The notes under the pieces were generated by a model. That model did no database searches, was not told the origin of the DNA, and worked only from the letters and a program-made list of their open reading frames with translations. Position numbers and translations under genes: made by a program. A DNA stretch of 64,000 nucleotides from Paenibacillus whitsoniae (lineage in GTDB: Bacteria > Bacillota > Bacilli > Paenibacillales > NBRC-103111), in assembly GCF_003955665.1 (NCBI RefSeq), contig NZ_RXHU01000011.1, positions 62,001 to 126,000 of the forward strand, given 5' to 3'. The stretch's first letter is position 1; each line of letters starts with the position of its first letter. Shown piece by piece: positions 1 through 8,912 of this stretch.

Positions 1-1253
1 TCATGCTCGCCGCCAAAAGGGCTGATCTTCACGAGCAGATGTGCGCCGCTAGGCAGCACCAGCTTCGTTAAACCGCTGCCGGAGGAAGAATAGCTGGTTG
101 CCATCATCATCGCCAAGCTGCTGTTTCCATGAGGCTTTCCTTCCAAATCACAGCCATAAAGCAGGGCGTGCAACGTATTTCTTGGCACCGTGGAAAATCG
201 TTCTCCTTTAAGAACCGGTTCTTGCGCAAGCCCATAAGCACGGCGCAGAACCTCGACATAGCGCTGTTCGCCATACCAGCCGTAAGCGAGCTCATAGAAG
301 GGCACATACGTAAACAGGCTGCTGACGGAGCTTGCGTCATTTAGTCTCGGTAGCGAGCCGTCCGGCAATATAAAATTAAGCGGAAAATCGAACATGCACC
401 GAAAGGCAGGATGGTAATGCAGTTCCCAGTCCGTATATTCAACCAGCATGCAGTAATAGAGCACAGAGTCGAAGGCGTAATAGTGATATGTGAACGCGCC
501 CTCGTACCAAAATCCGCCCGGCAGCACGCCCCTGTCAAGCTGATCCAGCAGGCCATACTCTCCCTCCAACCCGGCTTGTCTCACCGCGTCATCCCCGAGT
601 ACGACGCCCAGCATGGCAATCGCCGATGTAATCAGCACCGCGTGATTGTGAAGTTGGCTTTCTTTATGCGCGATGAGAAAAGCGGCACAGGGCCGAAATA
701 GGCCTTCGCGGATCGCTCGCCGGGCCTCTTCGTCCAGCTTATCTTCGATGCACCGATAAGCCAGCACGAGATCGATGATCCAATGCGCTTCGTCCAGCGT
801 CTGGGCGAATAGCTTGCCCGGTCCATTGTACGGGATGTCGCCATGCACCTCGAAGCTGTCATAATGCGCGGCATATTGCAACAGCGCGTCCTTCACAAGC
901 GCGCGCCACGCATCCCGGCTATCCTCCATCCGGCTTGCGAAGGCGATCTTCTTAATGCCTGTGCCGATGCCGCTATGCCGCAGCGAAACCCATGCGCCGT
1001 TAAACGGCTCGCCCGTCCACACCTTCCCGCAGACCGGGCAGGGATGCTCAAGGGGGCGGCGCAGATCAAACGACAGCCGAGCGGCATCATCCGGACAGTA
1101 ATAATAATGCCCCCAGTTGCCGTGTTCGCCGTCCTGGATGTCAAGCGGCAGCTGAGCTGCTTCTTCCGCAGCCCGGCGCAGCGACTCCGCGGCATCACGA
1201 AACGCCGGTTTCTTGGCATTTTCCCGCAATAGGGCCCAACGCATTTCGTTCAT
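1..1253 (-). CDS. Heparinase II/III-family polysaccharide lyase, N-terminal part (runs off window)
   Basis: The frame opens at ATG 1253 and continues past base 1, so the C-terminal part is missing. The roughly 417 visible residues are mostly helical and carry HYYYCPDD and CPVCGKVWTGEPFNG near the N-terminus, then QLHNHAVLITSAIAMLG and WYEGAFTYHYYAF. These match the alpha/alpha toroid of heparinase II/III-type lyases, where Asn/His and Tyr residues of such motifs drive beta-elimination at a uronic acid. No signal peptide is visible, so it probably acts on imported oligosaccharides. It overlaps the upstream response regulator gene by ATGA, implying one transcript and translational coupling. The exact PL family and substrate cannot be told from this part. 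Confidence 0.8.
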   Translation of the reverse strand, partial: MNEMRWALLRENAKKPAFRDAAESLRRAAEEAAQLPLDIQDGEHGNWGHYYYCPDDAARLSFDLRRPLEHPCPVCGKVWTGEPFNGAWVSLRHSGIGTGIKKIAFASRMEDSRDAWRALVKDALLQYAAHYDSFEVHGDIPYNGPGKLFAQTLDEAHWIIDLVLAYRCIEDKLDEEARRAIREGLFRPCAAFLIAHKESQLHNHAVLITSAIAMLGVVLGDDAVRQAGLEGEYGLLDQLDRGVLPGGFWYEGAFTYHYYAFDSVLYYCMLVEYTDWELHYHPAFRCMFDFPLNFILPDGSLPRLNDASSVSSLFTYVPFYELAYGWYGEQRYVEVLRRAYGLAQEPVLKGERFSTVPRNTLHALLYGCDLEGKPHGNSSLAMMMATSYSSSGSGLTKLVLPSGAHLLVKISPFGGEH

Positions 1254-2908
1254 CGGTTCTCCACCTCTTCCGCAGAACTCGCCGGGGACACCTTGCCTAA
1301 ATAATGCTGCTTGAATTCGGAAGGTGTCATGCCGATTTGCTTTTTGAACACGTCGCTGAAATATCTGCGCTCCACAAATCCCAGCGTATCCGAGATTTCC
1401 TGCACATGCCGATCCTCCAGCAGCATTGCTTTCGCCCGCTCCATCCGCTCCTGCGTGACGAACTGATTGAACGTTATGCCGGTGTGCCGTTTGAATAAAT
1501 TCGCAAAATAACTGCCGCTTAAATGCACCTGCTTGGCACAGTGATTAACCGTAAGATTGAGCTGTAAATTACTGCGGATGTAGGCGACCGCCTCCTGGAT
1601 CACTTTTGCCGATTCGGTCGAATGCTTACCCGCAATGAACCGGCAGCCTAATTCGCCCAACTCCTTTATTCCTTGCTGTAAATCTTTTAAAGATGCCGAC
1701 GATGCTTGACGTACCGCTCTGGCTTTGGATTCGACAACGGCATACTCGTCCTCCGTCAGCTTCTCTTGAAACACGCGGAGCATCATATACCCCAGCTCAT
1801 TCAACGCTTTGTCGATGCTTTCCGGCTCGGGCAGCGGCACCGTCCCCATCAGCTCGGCAAAAAACTCCTCCAACAGCGCGGTCGCCTGCTCCCGGTTTCC
1901 CGAGCGCAAGGCGTAGAACAGCTCTTGCTCCTTCGCTAAAGGATAGCGCGGCAGCGGGGGCTCGGAGCTCGCAATATCGTCATACACAATGACGCCGTTC
2001 CCTCCTGTGTAGAAATGGTACGACAGCGCGCTGATCGCTTGCCCATACGAATCCGGGAGCTCCTGAATGCCTCTCACGCAATTCCCCACGCCAATCGAAA
2101 CCGTAAATTTTGTAAATTTGGCAACATGCTCGCAGCACTTGTCGGCCAAGGATGCCGCATCCACATCGCTGACTTCATTAAAAATAGCCACAAACCGCGA
2201 ATGTGTCTCGCGGAACACGAGGCAGCGGGTGTGCGCCTGCAGCGTTTCCTCCACAATATTTTGCAGCGAGAAACGGATCAGCTCCACCTCTTGCACAGGC
2301 AGCTTGCCTAAGCGTTCAGAGAAATGATCAATGTCCATTGCCATAATAATCAATTGCTCCGGTACGACTTGAATCTGGAGAAAATCCCATTTCTCGCGGG
2401 TGCTCTCATCGTTGCTGGTCCGGTGATGGATCAGCAGGTTAAAATACTCCTGCCGCAGGACCGGCATACTCTCCTTGACGCGCTGCTCAAGCACCTGAAC
2501 TTGGACAGCCTTAACGCGTTCCACATCAAGCGCATGCTTCGCCTTCAGGACTGCCTGTTCGATTTGCTCCAAGGAGAAAGGCTTCGTAATAAAATCAAAA
2601 GCGCCCAGCTGGACGGCCTTCTGCGCATATTCGAAATCGTTGAAGCCCGTCAGCAAAATAATTTTGCAATCCGGATTGATTTCTTTCGCTCGTCGTGTAA
2701 ATTCAAGCCCGTCAATAATCGGCATCCGAATATCCGTAACAATAATGCCGGGACGATACGTCTCCACAAGCCGAAGCCCTTGTTCCCCGTTTAGCCCCGT
2801 ACCGCACACGCGAATATCATGGCGTGCCCAGTCGATCTTCTTCGAAATGCCTTCAATTACACTGGCAATATCATCAATGACACACATCTCGATCGTTGAT
2901 TTTATCAT
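1250..2908 (-). CDS. Response regulator, REC plus AraC-type DNA-binding domain (YesN-like)
   Basis: A 552-residue protein beginning MIKSTIEMCVIDD. ATG 2908 is preferred over an upstream in-frame codon because GAGGAG lies 11 bases before it. The REC domain spans about residues 5-125, with the acidic pair D12/D13, phospho-acceptor D59 in VTDIRMP, and K109 in FITKPF. A variable middle region follows, and a double helix-turn-helix AraC domain fills the last 110 residues (AYIRSNLQLNLTVNHCAK ... IGMTPSEFKQHYL). Such regulators control sugar-utilisation genes under a YesM-type histidine kinase. No kinase gene is adjacent here. The ATGA overlap with the lyase gene at 1-1253 suggests that gene is its main target. 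Confidence 0.93.
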   Translation of the reverse strand: MIKSTIEMCVIDDIASVIEGISKKIDWARHDIRVCGTGLNGEQGLRLVETYRPGIIVTDIRMPIIDGLEFTRRAKEINPDCKIILLTGFNDFEYAQKAVQLGAFDFITKPFSLEQIEQAVLKAKHALDVERVKAVQVQVLEQRVKESMPVLRQEYFNLLIHHRTSNDESTREKWDFLQIQVVPEQLIIMAMDIDHFSERLGKLPVQEVELIRFSLQNIVEETLQAHTRCLVFRETHSRFVAIFNEVSDVDAASLADKCCEHVAKFTKFTVSIGVGNCVRGIQELPDSYGQAISALSYHFYTGGNGVIVYDDIASSEPPLPRYPLAKEQELFYALRSGNREQATALLEEFFAELMGTVPLPEPESIDKALNELGYMMLRVFQEKLTEDEYAVVESKARAVRQASSASLKDLQQGIKELGELGCRFIAGKHSTESAKVIQEAVAYIRSNLQLNLTVNHCAKQVHLSGSYFANLFKRHTGITFNQFVTQERMERAKAMLLEDRHVQEISDTLGFVERRYFSDVFKKQIGMTPSEFKQHYLGKVSPASSAEEVENR

Positions 2909-3054
2909 CTGTCTCAGGTCTCCTCGTGGATTGATCAAGCCTCACAACGATTACATGCTCTTCTCCTTACTGTATCAAGTTTAAGGCAGTGAGTGTAAGA
3001 GAAGAAAGCGAGCAAAAGGGAAGAAATGCGACTTTTCTTAGTGCCATAGAAAAA

Positions 3055-3094
3055 GACCGGAAATGATCGATGGCGCATCGAGCGGTTTCCGGCC
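3055..3094 (-). terminator. Rho-independent terminator, minus strand
   Basis: Read on the minus strand, GGCCGGAAA (3094-3086) pairs with TTTCCGGTC (3063-3055) with one mismatch, and a further CGAT/ATCG pair lies inside. It is followed by TTTTTC. The only minus-strand reading frame upstream is the MFS remnant at 3160-3282, so this looks like the original terminator of that broken gene. Confidence 0.55.
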
Positions 3095-3159
3095 TTGCTT
3101 GTAACGATGATTGTCAATACGAGCACTTTAATAAACCAAGTCTGTTATTAATTAGAGCA

Positions 3160-3282
3160 TCACGTTTCCCCCATCTGTTTAATGAACAGGGGCAGCGTCG
3201 GATAAAGCATATAAAAAGCGACAAATAGGAACAGGTTTCCGATCGTCATGAGAACAAATGGTTTCGTCCATAAGCGTTCCAG
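3160..3282 (-). pseudogene. N-terminal remnant of an MFS transporter gene
   Basis: Forty codons read LERLWTKPFVLMTIGNLF followed by LFVAFYMLYPTLPLFIKQMG, which is the typical first membrane segment of a Bacillus-group MFS exporter, and then stop. A good GAGGAGG site sits 8 bases before the position where ATG is expected, but the codon there is CTG. The last codons read MGET-stop. Adding one G to the G-run at 3168-3172 would give the MGGN usual in this family, yet another stop still follows a few codons later. So the gene has lost its start codon, carries a probable one-base deletion, and has lost the remaining 350 or so codons. This is a decayed gene next to the aldo/keto reductase. Confidence 0.65.
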
Positions 3283-3342
3283 TGATGTTTCCTCCTCGGG
3301 TTAATTGTTCTCCTCCGATCTTTACTGCATCTTCTCTACCGC

Positions 3343-4323
3343 TTAAAAGTGTCCAACGATCCGATGAGGTACGTAGGGTTCTTCCAACGACACAATTTCT
3401 TCTTGCGTCAGTTTTATTAAACAAGCAGCTATCGCATCCTCTAGGTGAGAAATTTTCGTCGCACCGACAATGGGAGCAGTTACCGGGTCTTTCTGCAGCA
3501 GCCAGGCAAGTGCGATTTGGGCGCGCGGAACTCTGTGTTTTTCTGCAATAGCCGCAACCTGATCAATGATTAACCGATCGGTAGCCACAGTAGCATCGTA
3601 TTTCTGTTTCACAATTTGATCAGTTTCAGAGCGATGTGTTTTTTCCTGCGAGTCTTTTGTCAGCCTCCCTCCGGCAAGTGGGCTATATGGAATAACAGCA
3701 ATTTTCTCAGCCTTGCAGAGTGGCAGCATTTCTCTCTCTTCTTCGCGGTAGATGAGGTTGTAATGATTCTGCATCGATATGAACCGGGTCCATCCATTGT
3801 TCTCGGCTACATGCAAGGCCTTTAAAAACTGCCAGGCATACATCGCAGAAGCACCTATGTACCTGGCCTTCCCAGCCTTCACCACATCATGCATGGCTTC
3901 CATTGTCTCTTCGATTGGTGTATCGTAATCCCAGCGGTGAATTTGGTACAGATCCACGTAATCTGTTCCCAAACGCTTGAGGCTTTTGTCAATCTCACTC
4001 ATGATTGCTTTCCTGGAAAGTCCTGCACCATTTGGCCCTCCATGCATGCGTCCATTCACCTTCGTTGCGAGTACAATTTCATCCCGATTTGCATATTGCT
4101 TCAAAGCCCGTCCAGTAAACTCTTCGCTCGTTCCGGCTGAATAAACATTCGCCGTATCAAAAAAGTTCACACCAAGCTCCAAGGCGCGTTTAATGATCTG
4201 CTGACTACTCGCTTCATCAAGAACCCATTGATGCCCGCCCGGTACTGCTACACCAAAGCCCATACAACCAAGACAAATGCGGGATACCTCCAAGCCAGTA
4301 TTTCCAAGCTTTACATATTCCAT
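3343..4323 (-). CDS. Aldo/keto reductase (broad AKR family, YhdN/YccK-like)
   Basis: A 326-residue NADPH-dependent reductase of small carbonyl compounds. The catalytic tetrad is visible: D56 and Y61 in FDTANVY, K88 in LATKV, and H129 in YQIHRWD. The C-terminal cofactor motif appears as IVGATKISHLEDAI. ATG 4323 was chosen because the family begins MEYVKLGNTGLEVSRI and AGGAG lies 11 bases upstream; a longer upstream frame has no match. It is the last gene of the leftward redox cluster, 122 bases after the LysR regulator, which may control it. The substrate is unknown. Confidence 0.93.
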   Translation of the reverse strand: MEYVKLGNTGLEVSRICLGCMGFGVAVPGGHQWVLDEASSQQIIKRALELGVNFFDTANVYSAGTSEEFTGRALKQYANRDEIVLATKVNGRMHGGPNGAGLSRKAIMSEIDKSLKRLGTDYVDLYQIHRWDYDTPIEETMEAMHDVVKAGKARYIGASAMYAWQFLKALHVAENNGWTRFISMQNHYNLIYREEEREMLPLCKAEKIAVIPYSPLAGGRLTKDSQEKTHRSETDQIVKQKYDATVATDRLIIDQVAAIAEKHRVPRAQIALAWLLQKDPVTAPIVGATKISHLEDAIAACLIKLTQEEIVSLEEPYVPHRIVGHF

Positions 4324-4445
4324 CAGTCTGAACACTCCTATTCCATATGATAAGTCGAGTAACGCCAAGCCCGTATGATCGTATTGTCTCCCTTTATTGT
4401 AAATCAATCATTCCGCCATATCGAATACTTATCATTCATGCTTTG

Positions 4446-5327
4446 TCATGCTTTTTCATTATCTTTGACATATTGAATAAGCAGCTGTGTTGCGGGATTA
4501 AAAATTTGCGTTTTTTTCCAAGCACATACATGCCCAGTAGTACGTTCTGGAGAAAACGGAATAAAACAAGTATTTTTGCTGCCGCGAATTTCATGCGCAC
4601 CTTCAACACAGATGATATAGCCCAACTTTTCCTCTACCAACAATAACGCATTGGTCAACAGATTATGCGTAGCGAATATCTGAAGTTGTTCTTCTGAGAA
4701 ACCAAACCAACTGGAAACTTCGTTTCTAACAATCATTCTTCTGGGTAGAATCAATGGCAAGCTGCTCACCTCTTGCAGTCCTATTGCTTCTCTTTGCGCT
4801 AAAGGATCATCCCGACGCATCGCAAGCCCCCATCTTTCCACATACGGCAAATGAATGTAGTTATATTTTGCGGTTTCAATAGGTTCAAGGAGAACACCAA
4901 TGTCGATAATCCCCTTATCCAGTTTCTCGCGAATATCATCACCATCCGCACTGTATAGATCATATCGAACCAATGGATACCGTGCGGAAAACTCCCGAAG
5001 CACCTTTGAAAGCATCGGCGAGGCCGTTGATTCTACACAGCCAATGGACACTGTACCTCCGATAGAATTCTTTTGTTGGGTAAATTCATGCGTGGCCTTG
5101 TTCACTAAGGAAACGATTTCATTAGCTCTTTGTTGAAACAGAATCCCCTCATTTGTTAATGTAATTTTTTTATTTCCGCGATTAAATAGGGTAACGCCAA
5201 GTTCATCTTCCAACTGCTTGAGTTGGCGGCTCAAATTGGGCTGTGAAACATGGAGTGCTTCTGCAGCCTTGGTGATACTTCCCTCTCGGGCTACAGTCAA
5301 ATAATAGTTTATGACTCTTAACTCCAT
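4446..5327 (-). CDS. LysR-family transcriptional regulator
   Basis: A 293-residue protein of normal LysR length. The winged helix-turn-helix lies at residues 1-60 (VAREGSITKAAEALHVSQPNLSRQL, with the usual KQLEDELGVTLFNR wing), followed by the LysR substrate-binding domain (about 90-290). AAGGAG lies 12 bases before the ATG. It sits on the same strand between a cupin/AKR/ADH operon and a second AKR gene, rather than divergently as is usual. It therefore probably regulates the flanking redox genes in response to an aldehyde, quinone or aromatic compound. That role is inferred from position only. Confidence 0.95.
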   Translation of the reverse strand: MELRVINYYLTVAREGSITKAAEALHVSQPNLSRQLKQLEDELGVTLFNRGNKKITLTNEGILFQQRANEIVSLVNKATHEFTQQKNSIGGTVSIGCVESTASPMLSKVLREFSARYPLVRYDLYSADGDDIREKLDKGIIDIGVLLEPIETAKYNYIHLPYVERWGLAMRRDDPLAQREAIGLQEVSSLPLILPRRMIVRNEVSSWFGFSEEQLQIFATHNLLTNALLLVEEKLGYIICVEGAHEIRGSKNTCFIPFSPERTTGHVCAWKKTQIFNPATQLLIQYVKDNEKA

Positions 5328-5433
5328 AAAAAAATCTCACTCCTTTACACATCCTGCGTTATGTGGAACCATTCGGTGGATCCAGGATATCATGGGATCC
5401 GACGAGCTTCCAATTGAGCGCCATTTCATGCTT

Positions 5434-5459
5434 AACGGCAGCCGTTACCGGCTGCCGTT
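5434..5459 (-). terminator. Strong hairpin after the cupin gene, probable terminator
   Basis: AACGGCAGCCG and CGGCTGCCGTT form a perfect 11-bp stem with a 4-base loop, 20 bases after the cupin stop codon. The T-run is poor on the minus strand, so it may act as a 3' stabilising or weak termination hairpin between the cupin and LysR genes. Confidence 0.6.
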
Positions 5460-5479
5460 TCTGCGTTTATTTTCACTTA

Positions 5480-5887
5480 TTAGAGTTTGCTATACGCCTC
5501 ATCTGTTACAGGTTCCAACCATTCCGGTTTACCGGCAGTGATTGCGATGTGTTCAAACCAGCTGTCCTTTGCGGCGCCATGCCAGTGTTTGACGCCATCA
5601 TGGGTGACAATCACATCACCGGCTTTTAAGAATTGAGCAGGCTTGCCTTCTTCTTGATACCAGCCTTCGCCGCCGGTTACTAATAAGAGTTGAAATCCAC
5701 CGCGGTGAATGTGCCAGTTATTTCTGCATCCTGGTTCAAAGGTCACATTACCCACACCAACATTCACGTTAGGATCAGCAACTAATGTTTTCAGATAACT
5801 TTGCCCCACAAAATATTGAGCAAATGCTTCATTTTTTTCACCCGCTGGGAAAATGACCCCATTTTTTACTTCTTCATGCTTCGCCAT
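5480..5887 (-). CDS. Cupin-domain protein
   Basis: A 135-residue single-domain cupin. Cupin motif 1 appears as WHIHRGGFQLLLVTGGEG and motif 2 as GDVIVTHDGVKHWHGA, which provides the His/Glu metal-binding set. Small cupins of this type are often encoded with carboxymuconolactone decarboxylase-like proteins and aldehyde or quinone reductases, exactly as here (AKR 15 bases upstream, CMD and ADH beyond). It is probably cytoplasmic. Its reaction is unknown; possibilities include isomerase, dioxygenase-like or scavenging activity. Confidence 0.9.
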   Translation of the reverse strand: MAKHEEVKNGVIFPAGEKNEAFAQYFVGQSYLKTLVADPNVNVGVGNVTFEPGCRNNWHIHRGGFQLLLVTGGEGWYQEEGKPAQFLKAGDVIVTHDGVKHWHGAAKDSWFEHIAITAGKPEWLEPVTDEAYSKL

Positions 5888-5901
5888 TCTGGTTCCTCCG
5901 T

Positions 5902-6765
5902 TTACTTTAATTTCCCTCCGAATACCGGAAAGAAGCTATGCTCGCCATAATGCTGGATGTGCTCTACATTCTTTAATGTTTCCATATCTGCTCCGCTGAT
6001 AACAAAATCAAGCTCAGCATTGATTCTCATGTGATCTGGATTCGCCGTCTTCGGAATGACTGCTAGACCTAGCTGGATCGCATAACGCAAGCAAAGTTGG
6101 GCTACAGATACGTCATACTTGTCAGCGATGACCTTAACCTCTGCATGGTCAAGGACTGCACCGTGCGCAATGGGGGAATAGGCCTCTGCCAAGATGTCAT
6201 TCTTCTGGCAGAATGCGATGAGCTCCAAGGGCGTATTGCTCACATGCGCCAAGATCTGATTGACCATCGGCTTGATCTCGCAGCTTGCAAGAATATTCTC
6301 GATATCATCCTGCAGAAAGTTGGAAAGACCGATCGCCTTAACTTTGCCTGTCTTATAAGCATCCTCCATCGCCTTCCATACTTCCTTGTTCTCCTCGAAG
6401 TAACGTTTTTCCTCACGAAACTCCTTCCAAGGCTGCGGGCTGTGGATAATCACGAGATCCAGGTAGTCCAGTCCCATTTTGGCTAAAGACTCATCAATGG
6501 ATTGCGTAACGGCATCATAATTCTTTAATTCTGCAGCAACCTTCGTCGTGATGAAAAGTTCTTCCCTTGCCACACCGCAGGAACGTATTCCTTTACCTAC
6601 ACCCGCTTCATTCTTATAAGCCTGAGCCGTATCCATATGGCGATATCCGATCGATACCGCATCGCGCACCGCCTGCGCAGCCTGTTCATCGTCAAGCAGC
6701 CAGGTACCGAGCCCTAGTTTGGGGATTTCTACGCCATTTGCCAATTTGTAAGTTTCGTTAAACAT
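5902..6765 (-). CDS. Aldo/keto reductase (AKR5-like, YvgN type)
   Basis: A 287-residue NADPH-dependent aldehyde or ketone reductase. The tetrad is D45 and Y50 in MDTAQAYKNE, K75 in ITTKV, and H108 in VIIHSPQP. The cofactor loop appears as IPKTANPDHMRINAE. ATG 6765 is supported by GAGGAG seven bases upstream; that site is itself encoded by the last codons of the CMD gene, with which it overlaps by 8 bases, so the two are translationally coupled. It lies in the ADH-CMD-AKR-cupin operon, consistent with detoxification of reactive carbonyls. Confidence 0.93.
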   Translation of the reverse strand: MFNETYKLANGVEIPKLGLGTWLLDDEQAAQAVRDAVSIGYRHMDTAQAYKNEAGVGKGIRSCGVAREELFITTKVAAELKNYDAVTQSIDESLAKMGLDYLDLVIIHSPQPWKEFREEKRYFEENKEVWKAMEDAYKTGKVKAIGLSNFLQDDIENILASCEIKPMVNQILAHVSNTPLELIAFCQKNDILAEAYSPIAHGAVLDHAEVKVIADKYDVSVAQLCLRYAIQLGLAVIPKTANPDHMRINAELDFVISGADMETLKNVEHIQHYGEHSFFPVFGGKLK

Positions 6766-7525
6766 GTTTTGTCTCCTCAGGAATAATTTCATTAATGCTC
6801 GCTAACGCGTTAAGCGTTCTCGGAAAGCCCATGTAGGGAAGACAGTGAGTGACGGCAGCGATCATGGTCATCTTATCATTGCCCACATTTGCATTGCCTT
6901 GCACATGTGCCTTCACTTGACCTTCCGCGCCGCCGAGGCTACTTACAATGCAGAGAGTCAGCAATTCTCGCGTCTTTAAATCAAGACCGCCGCGGGTATA
7001 GAAGTCACCAAAGCAGAAGGCGGAAAGGTAGTCTTGTATATGCGTTTGATTGGATGGGGCACTTGCTCGCATTTGTGCAATGACATCCCCGAAAATTTCC
7101 ATCTGCACGGCAAGTCCCTTGTCCAGCCGATTCTCTTCTTCAACCTGTTTCAGGCTCTCGAGCGGCAATGCAATATTTCTGGCCTTGAACACTTCATTGA
7201 CTTCCGTAATAGCATTTAACGTTTTGGGAAATCCAAGGTATGGCGCACATTGGTAGATGGCTTCCTTGATTTCCACTGGTGTGAGTCCGACGTTCAGCGC
7301 GGCATGGGTATGTGCCTTGAGCTGGGGCAACGTCTGATTGGTTGCCAGCACTACCAGCGTAATGAGCTCACGCTGTTTGTTATCCAGATTGCCTTGATGA
7401 AAAACTTCCCCAAAAATGAAGCGGCTCAGGATGTCCTGCAATTCAGGATCAGTAGCATAGGCCGCCGGCACTCCATCGCCAAATAGTTGTTTGTACGTTT
7501 CCTGGCTCTTTTCAATTCGATTCAT
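6758..7525 (-). CDS. Carboxymuconolactone decarboxylase-family protein, two CMD domains
   Basis: A 255-residue protein with two tandem CMD/AhpD-like all-helical domains. The first has QRELITLVVLA and EAIYQCAPYLGFPKT; the second has TRELLTLCIVSSLGG and AAVTHCLPYMGFPRT. A single conserved Cys is visible in each C-x-P-Y motif, but not the AhpD CxxC. ATG 7525 has AGGAGG seven bases upstream and the usual MNRIEKSQETY start. Two-domain members accompany ADH, AKR and cupin genes in many Firmicutes. Their reaction is not established and may be lactone decarboxylation or peroxide/thiol chemistry. Confidence 0.92.
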   Translation of the reverse strand: MNRIEKSQETYKQLFGDGVPAAYATDPELQDILSRFIFGEVFHQGNLDNKQRELITLVVLATNQTLPQLKAHTHAALNVGLTPVEIKEAIYQCAPYLGFPKTLNAITEVNEVFKARNIALPLESLKQVEEENRLDKGLAVQMEIFGDVIAQMRASAPSNQTHIQDYLSAFCFGDFYTRGGLDLKTRELLTLCIVSSLGGAEGQVKAHVQGNANVGNDKMTMIAAVTHCLPYMGFPRTLNALASINEIIPEETKHV

Positions 7526-7568
7526 AACGAAGCCTCCTGCTTTTATAGTGATCAGTTGTAAGCAGTGC

Positions 7569-8618
7569 TCATTCATTCTCCATCGTGCTGATGTCGATGA
7601 CAAATCGATACCGCACATCTGATGCTAGTACGCGCTCCCAGGCTTCATCAATCTGCTTGGCAGAAATCACTTCAATCTCGGGAGCGATGTGGTGTTCAGC
7701 GCAAAAATCAAGCATTTCCTGCGTTTCGCGAATACCACCGATCATCGACCCGGCAAACGAACGGCGATGGCCGATAAGGGCGAATACGTTAACCGACAAT
7801 GGCTCTGCCGGTGCGCCAACGTTGACCAAGGTACCATCCAGCGTCAGCAGCGAAAGGAAAGCGCTAATGTCGATCTTCGCACTCACCGTATTCACGATAA
7901 GATCAAATGAACCTGCCAGCTCCTTAAACGTCCCCGGATCGCTTGTGGCATAATAATGGTCCGCGCCAAGCTTCAAACCGTCTTCTTTCTTCTTCAATGA
8001 CTGTGATAAAACCGTTACCTCCGCCCCCATGGCATGAGCAAGCTTCACCGCCATATGTCCAAGCCCGCCAAGTCCAACAACCGCCACCTTCTTGCCAGGG
8101 CCTACACCCCAATGGCGCAGCGGCGAGTACGTTGTGATGCCGGCACACAAGAGGGGTGCAGCGGCGTCAAGCTCGATACCGTCAGGAATTCGAACCACGA
8201 AATCCTCACTTACGACGATATGAGTGGAATAACCGCCTTGCGTATATTGACCGTACCGATCAATCGCTCCATAAGTGCCCGTATTGCCACTAAGGCAATA
8301 CTGCTCCTCTCCTTTATGGCAGTTCACGCACTCCCCGCAGGAGTCCACCATACAGCCGACTCCTACTCGATCGCCAACGGCATGTTTGGTGACTTGCGAA
8401 CCAACCTTGGCGACGATTCCGGCAATCTCATGGCCTGGAACGAGCGGATATTGAACCGGCCCCCACTCGCCGCGGGCAGTGTGAATGTCGGAATGACAAA
8501 TACCAGCGAATTTTATCTCAATGAGCACATCATGTGGCTGAAGATCTCTGCGCTCGATCGCAGTTAGTTTAAATGGTCCTTCTGGACTGAATACAGCGCG
8601 TGCATGAGCATTAATCAT
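7569..8618 (-). CDS. Zinc-dependent NAD(P)-linked alcohol dehydrogenase (YahK/CAD-like)
   Basis: A 349-residue medium-chain dehydrogenase. The catalytic zinc ligands are C41 (GICHSDIH) and H63/E64 (PGHE); the structural zinc cysteines are C94, C97, C100 and C108. The nucleotide fold shows [15 protein letters not shown]. The sequence resembles the YahK and cinnamyl-alcohol dehydrogenase group, which reduces a wide range of aldehydes with NADPH. AGGAGG lies seven bases before ATG 8618. It is the first gene of the ADH-CMD-AKR-cupin operon. Its upstream region carries the motif shared with the MFS and Rieske/TetR genes, so it may belong to the same TetR regulon. Confidence 0.95.
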   Translation of the reverse strand: MINAHARAVFSPEGPFKLTAIERRDLQPHDVLIEIKFAGICHSDIHTARGEWGPVQYPLVPGHEIAGIVAKVGSQVTKHAVGDRVGVGCMVDSCGECVNCHKGEEQYCLSGNTGTYGAIDRYGQYTQGGYSTHIVVSEDFVVRIPDGIELDAAAPLLCAGITTYSPLRHWGVGPGKKVAVVGLGGLGHMAVKLAHAMGAEVTVLSQSLKKKEDGLKLGADHYYATSDPGTFKELAGSFDLIVNTVSAKIDISAFLSLLTLDGTLVNVGAPAEPLSVNVFALIGHRRSFAGSMIGGIRETQEMLDFCAEHHIAPEIEVISAKQIDEAWERVLASDVRYRFVIDISTMENE

Positions 8619-8660
8619 ATTATAGCCTCCTGTAATCCCAGTTAAATGAACATTTTATTA

Positions 8661-8684
8661 TTAATCAACACATGTCTATAATTA
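8661..8684 (-). promoter_or_regulatory. Putative TetR-family operator upstream of ADH operon
   Basis: Minus-strand sequence TAATTATAGACATG-N-GTTGATTAA lies 43 bases before the ADH start codon. It aligns with blocks upstream of the MFS gene (10155-10182) and of the Rieske gene and tetR (12836-12864). The common core is GTTGRTTAA preceded by an ATAGAC-like block. Binding by the TetR protein is inferred. Confidence 0.45.
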
Positions 8685-8728
8685 TAAATGAAACGAAGAC
8701 ACGATCAATGGTTAAAAGAGCGGAATTC

Positions 8729-8745
8729 GTTGTTTATTAAACAAC
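8729..8745. promoter_or_regulatory. Perfect 17-bp palindrome (GTTGTTTA-T-TAAACAAC)
   Basis: Arms GTTGTTTA and TAAACAAC flank a single T. A partial copy (TACTGTTTATTAAATGC) follows about 10 bases later. The site lies about 110 bases upstream of the ADH gene and is plausible as a dimeric repressor or activator site, possibly for the LysR or TetR protein. Confidence 0.4.
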
Positions 8746-8912
8746 TTAAGATATACTGTTTATTAAATGCTTACGATTCCTTAAAACTTAAAACAAGACG
8801 ACGTATTCTATACCCAGTTCTGATATAAATAATCCCATGTAATGAAGGAACAGGTTGGAATTATGTTAGAGGGCAAACTTTCTTAGCAAGAAGATCTGCC
8901 TAAGAAGCAAAC

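Noticed and set aside
5384-5402. GGATCC-ATATC-GGATCC inverted segment upstream of LysR as an operator
   Set aside because: Arms are short and the position is upstream of LysR by only about 60 bases without a T-N11-A box that stands out; not convincing.
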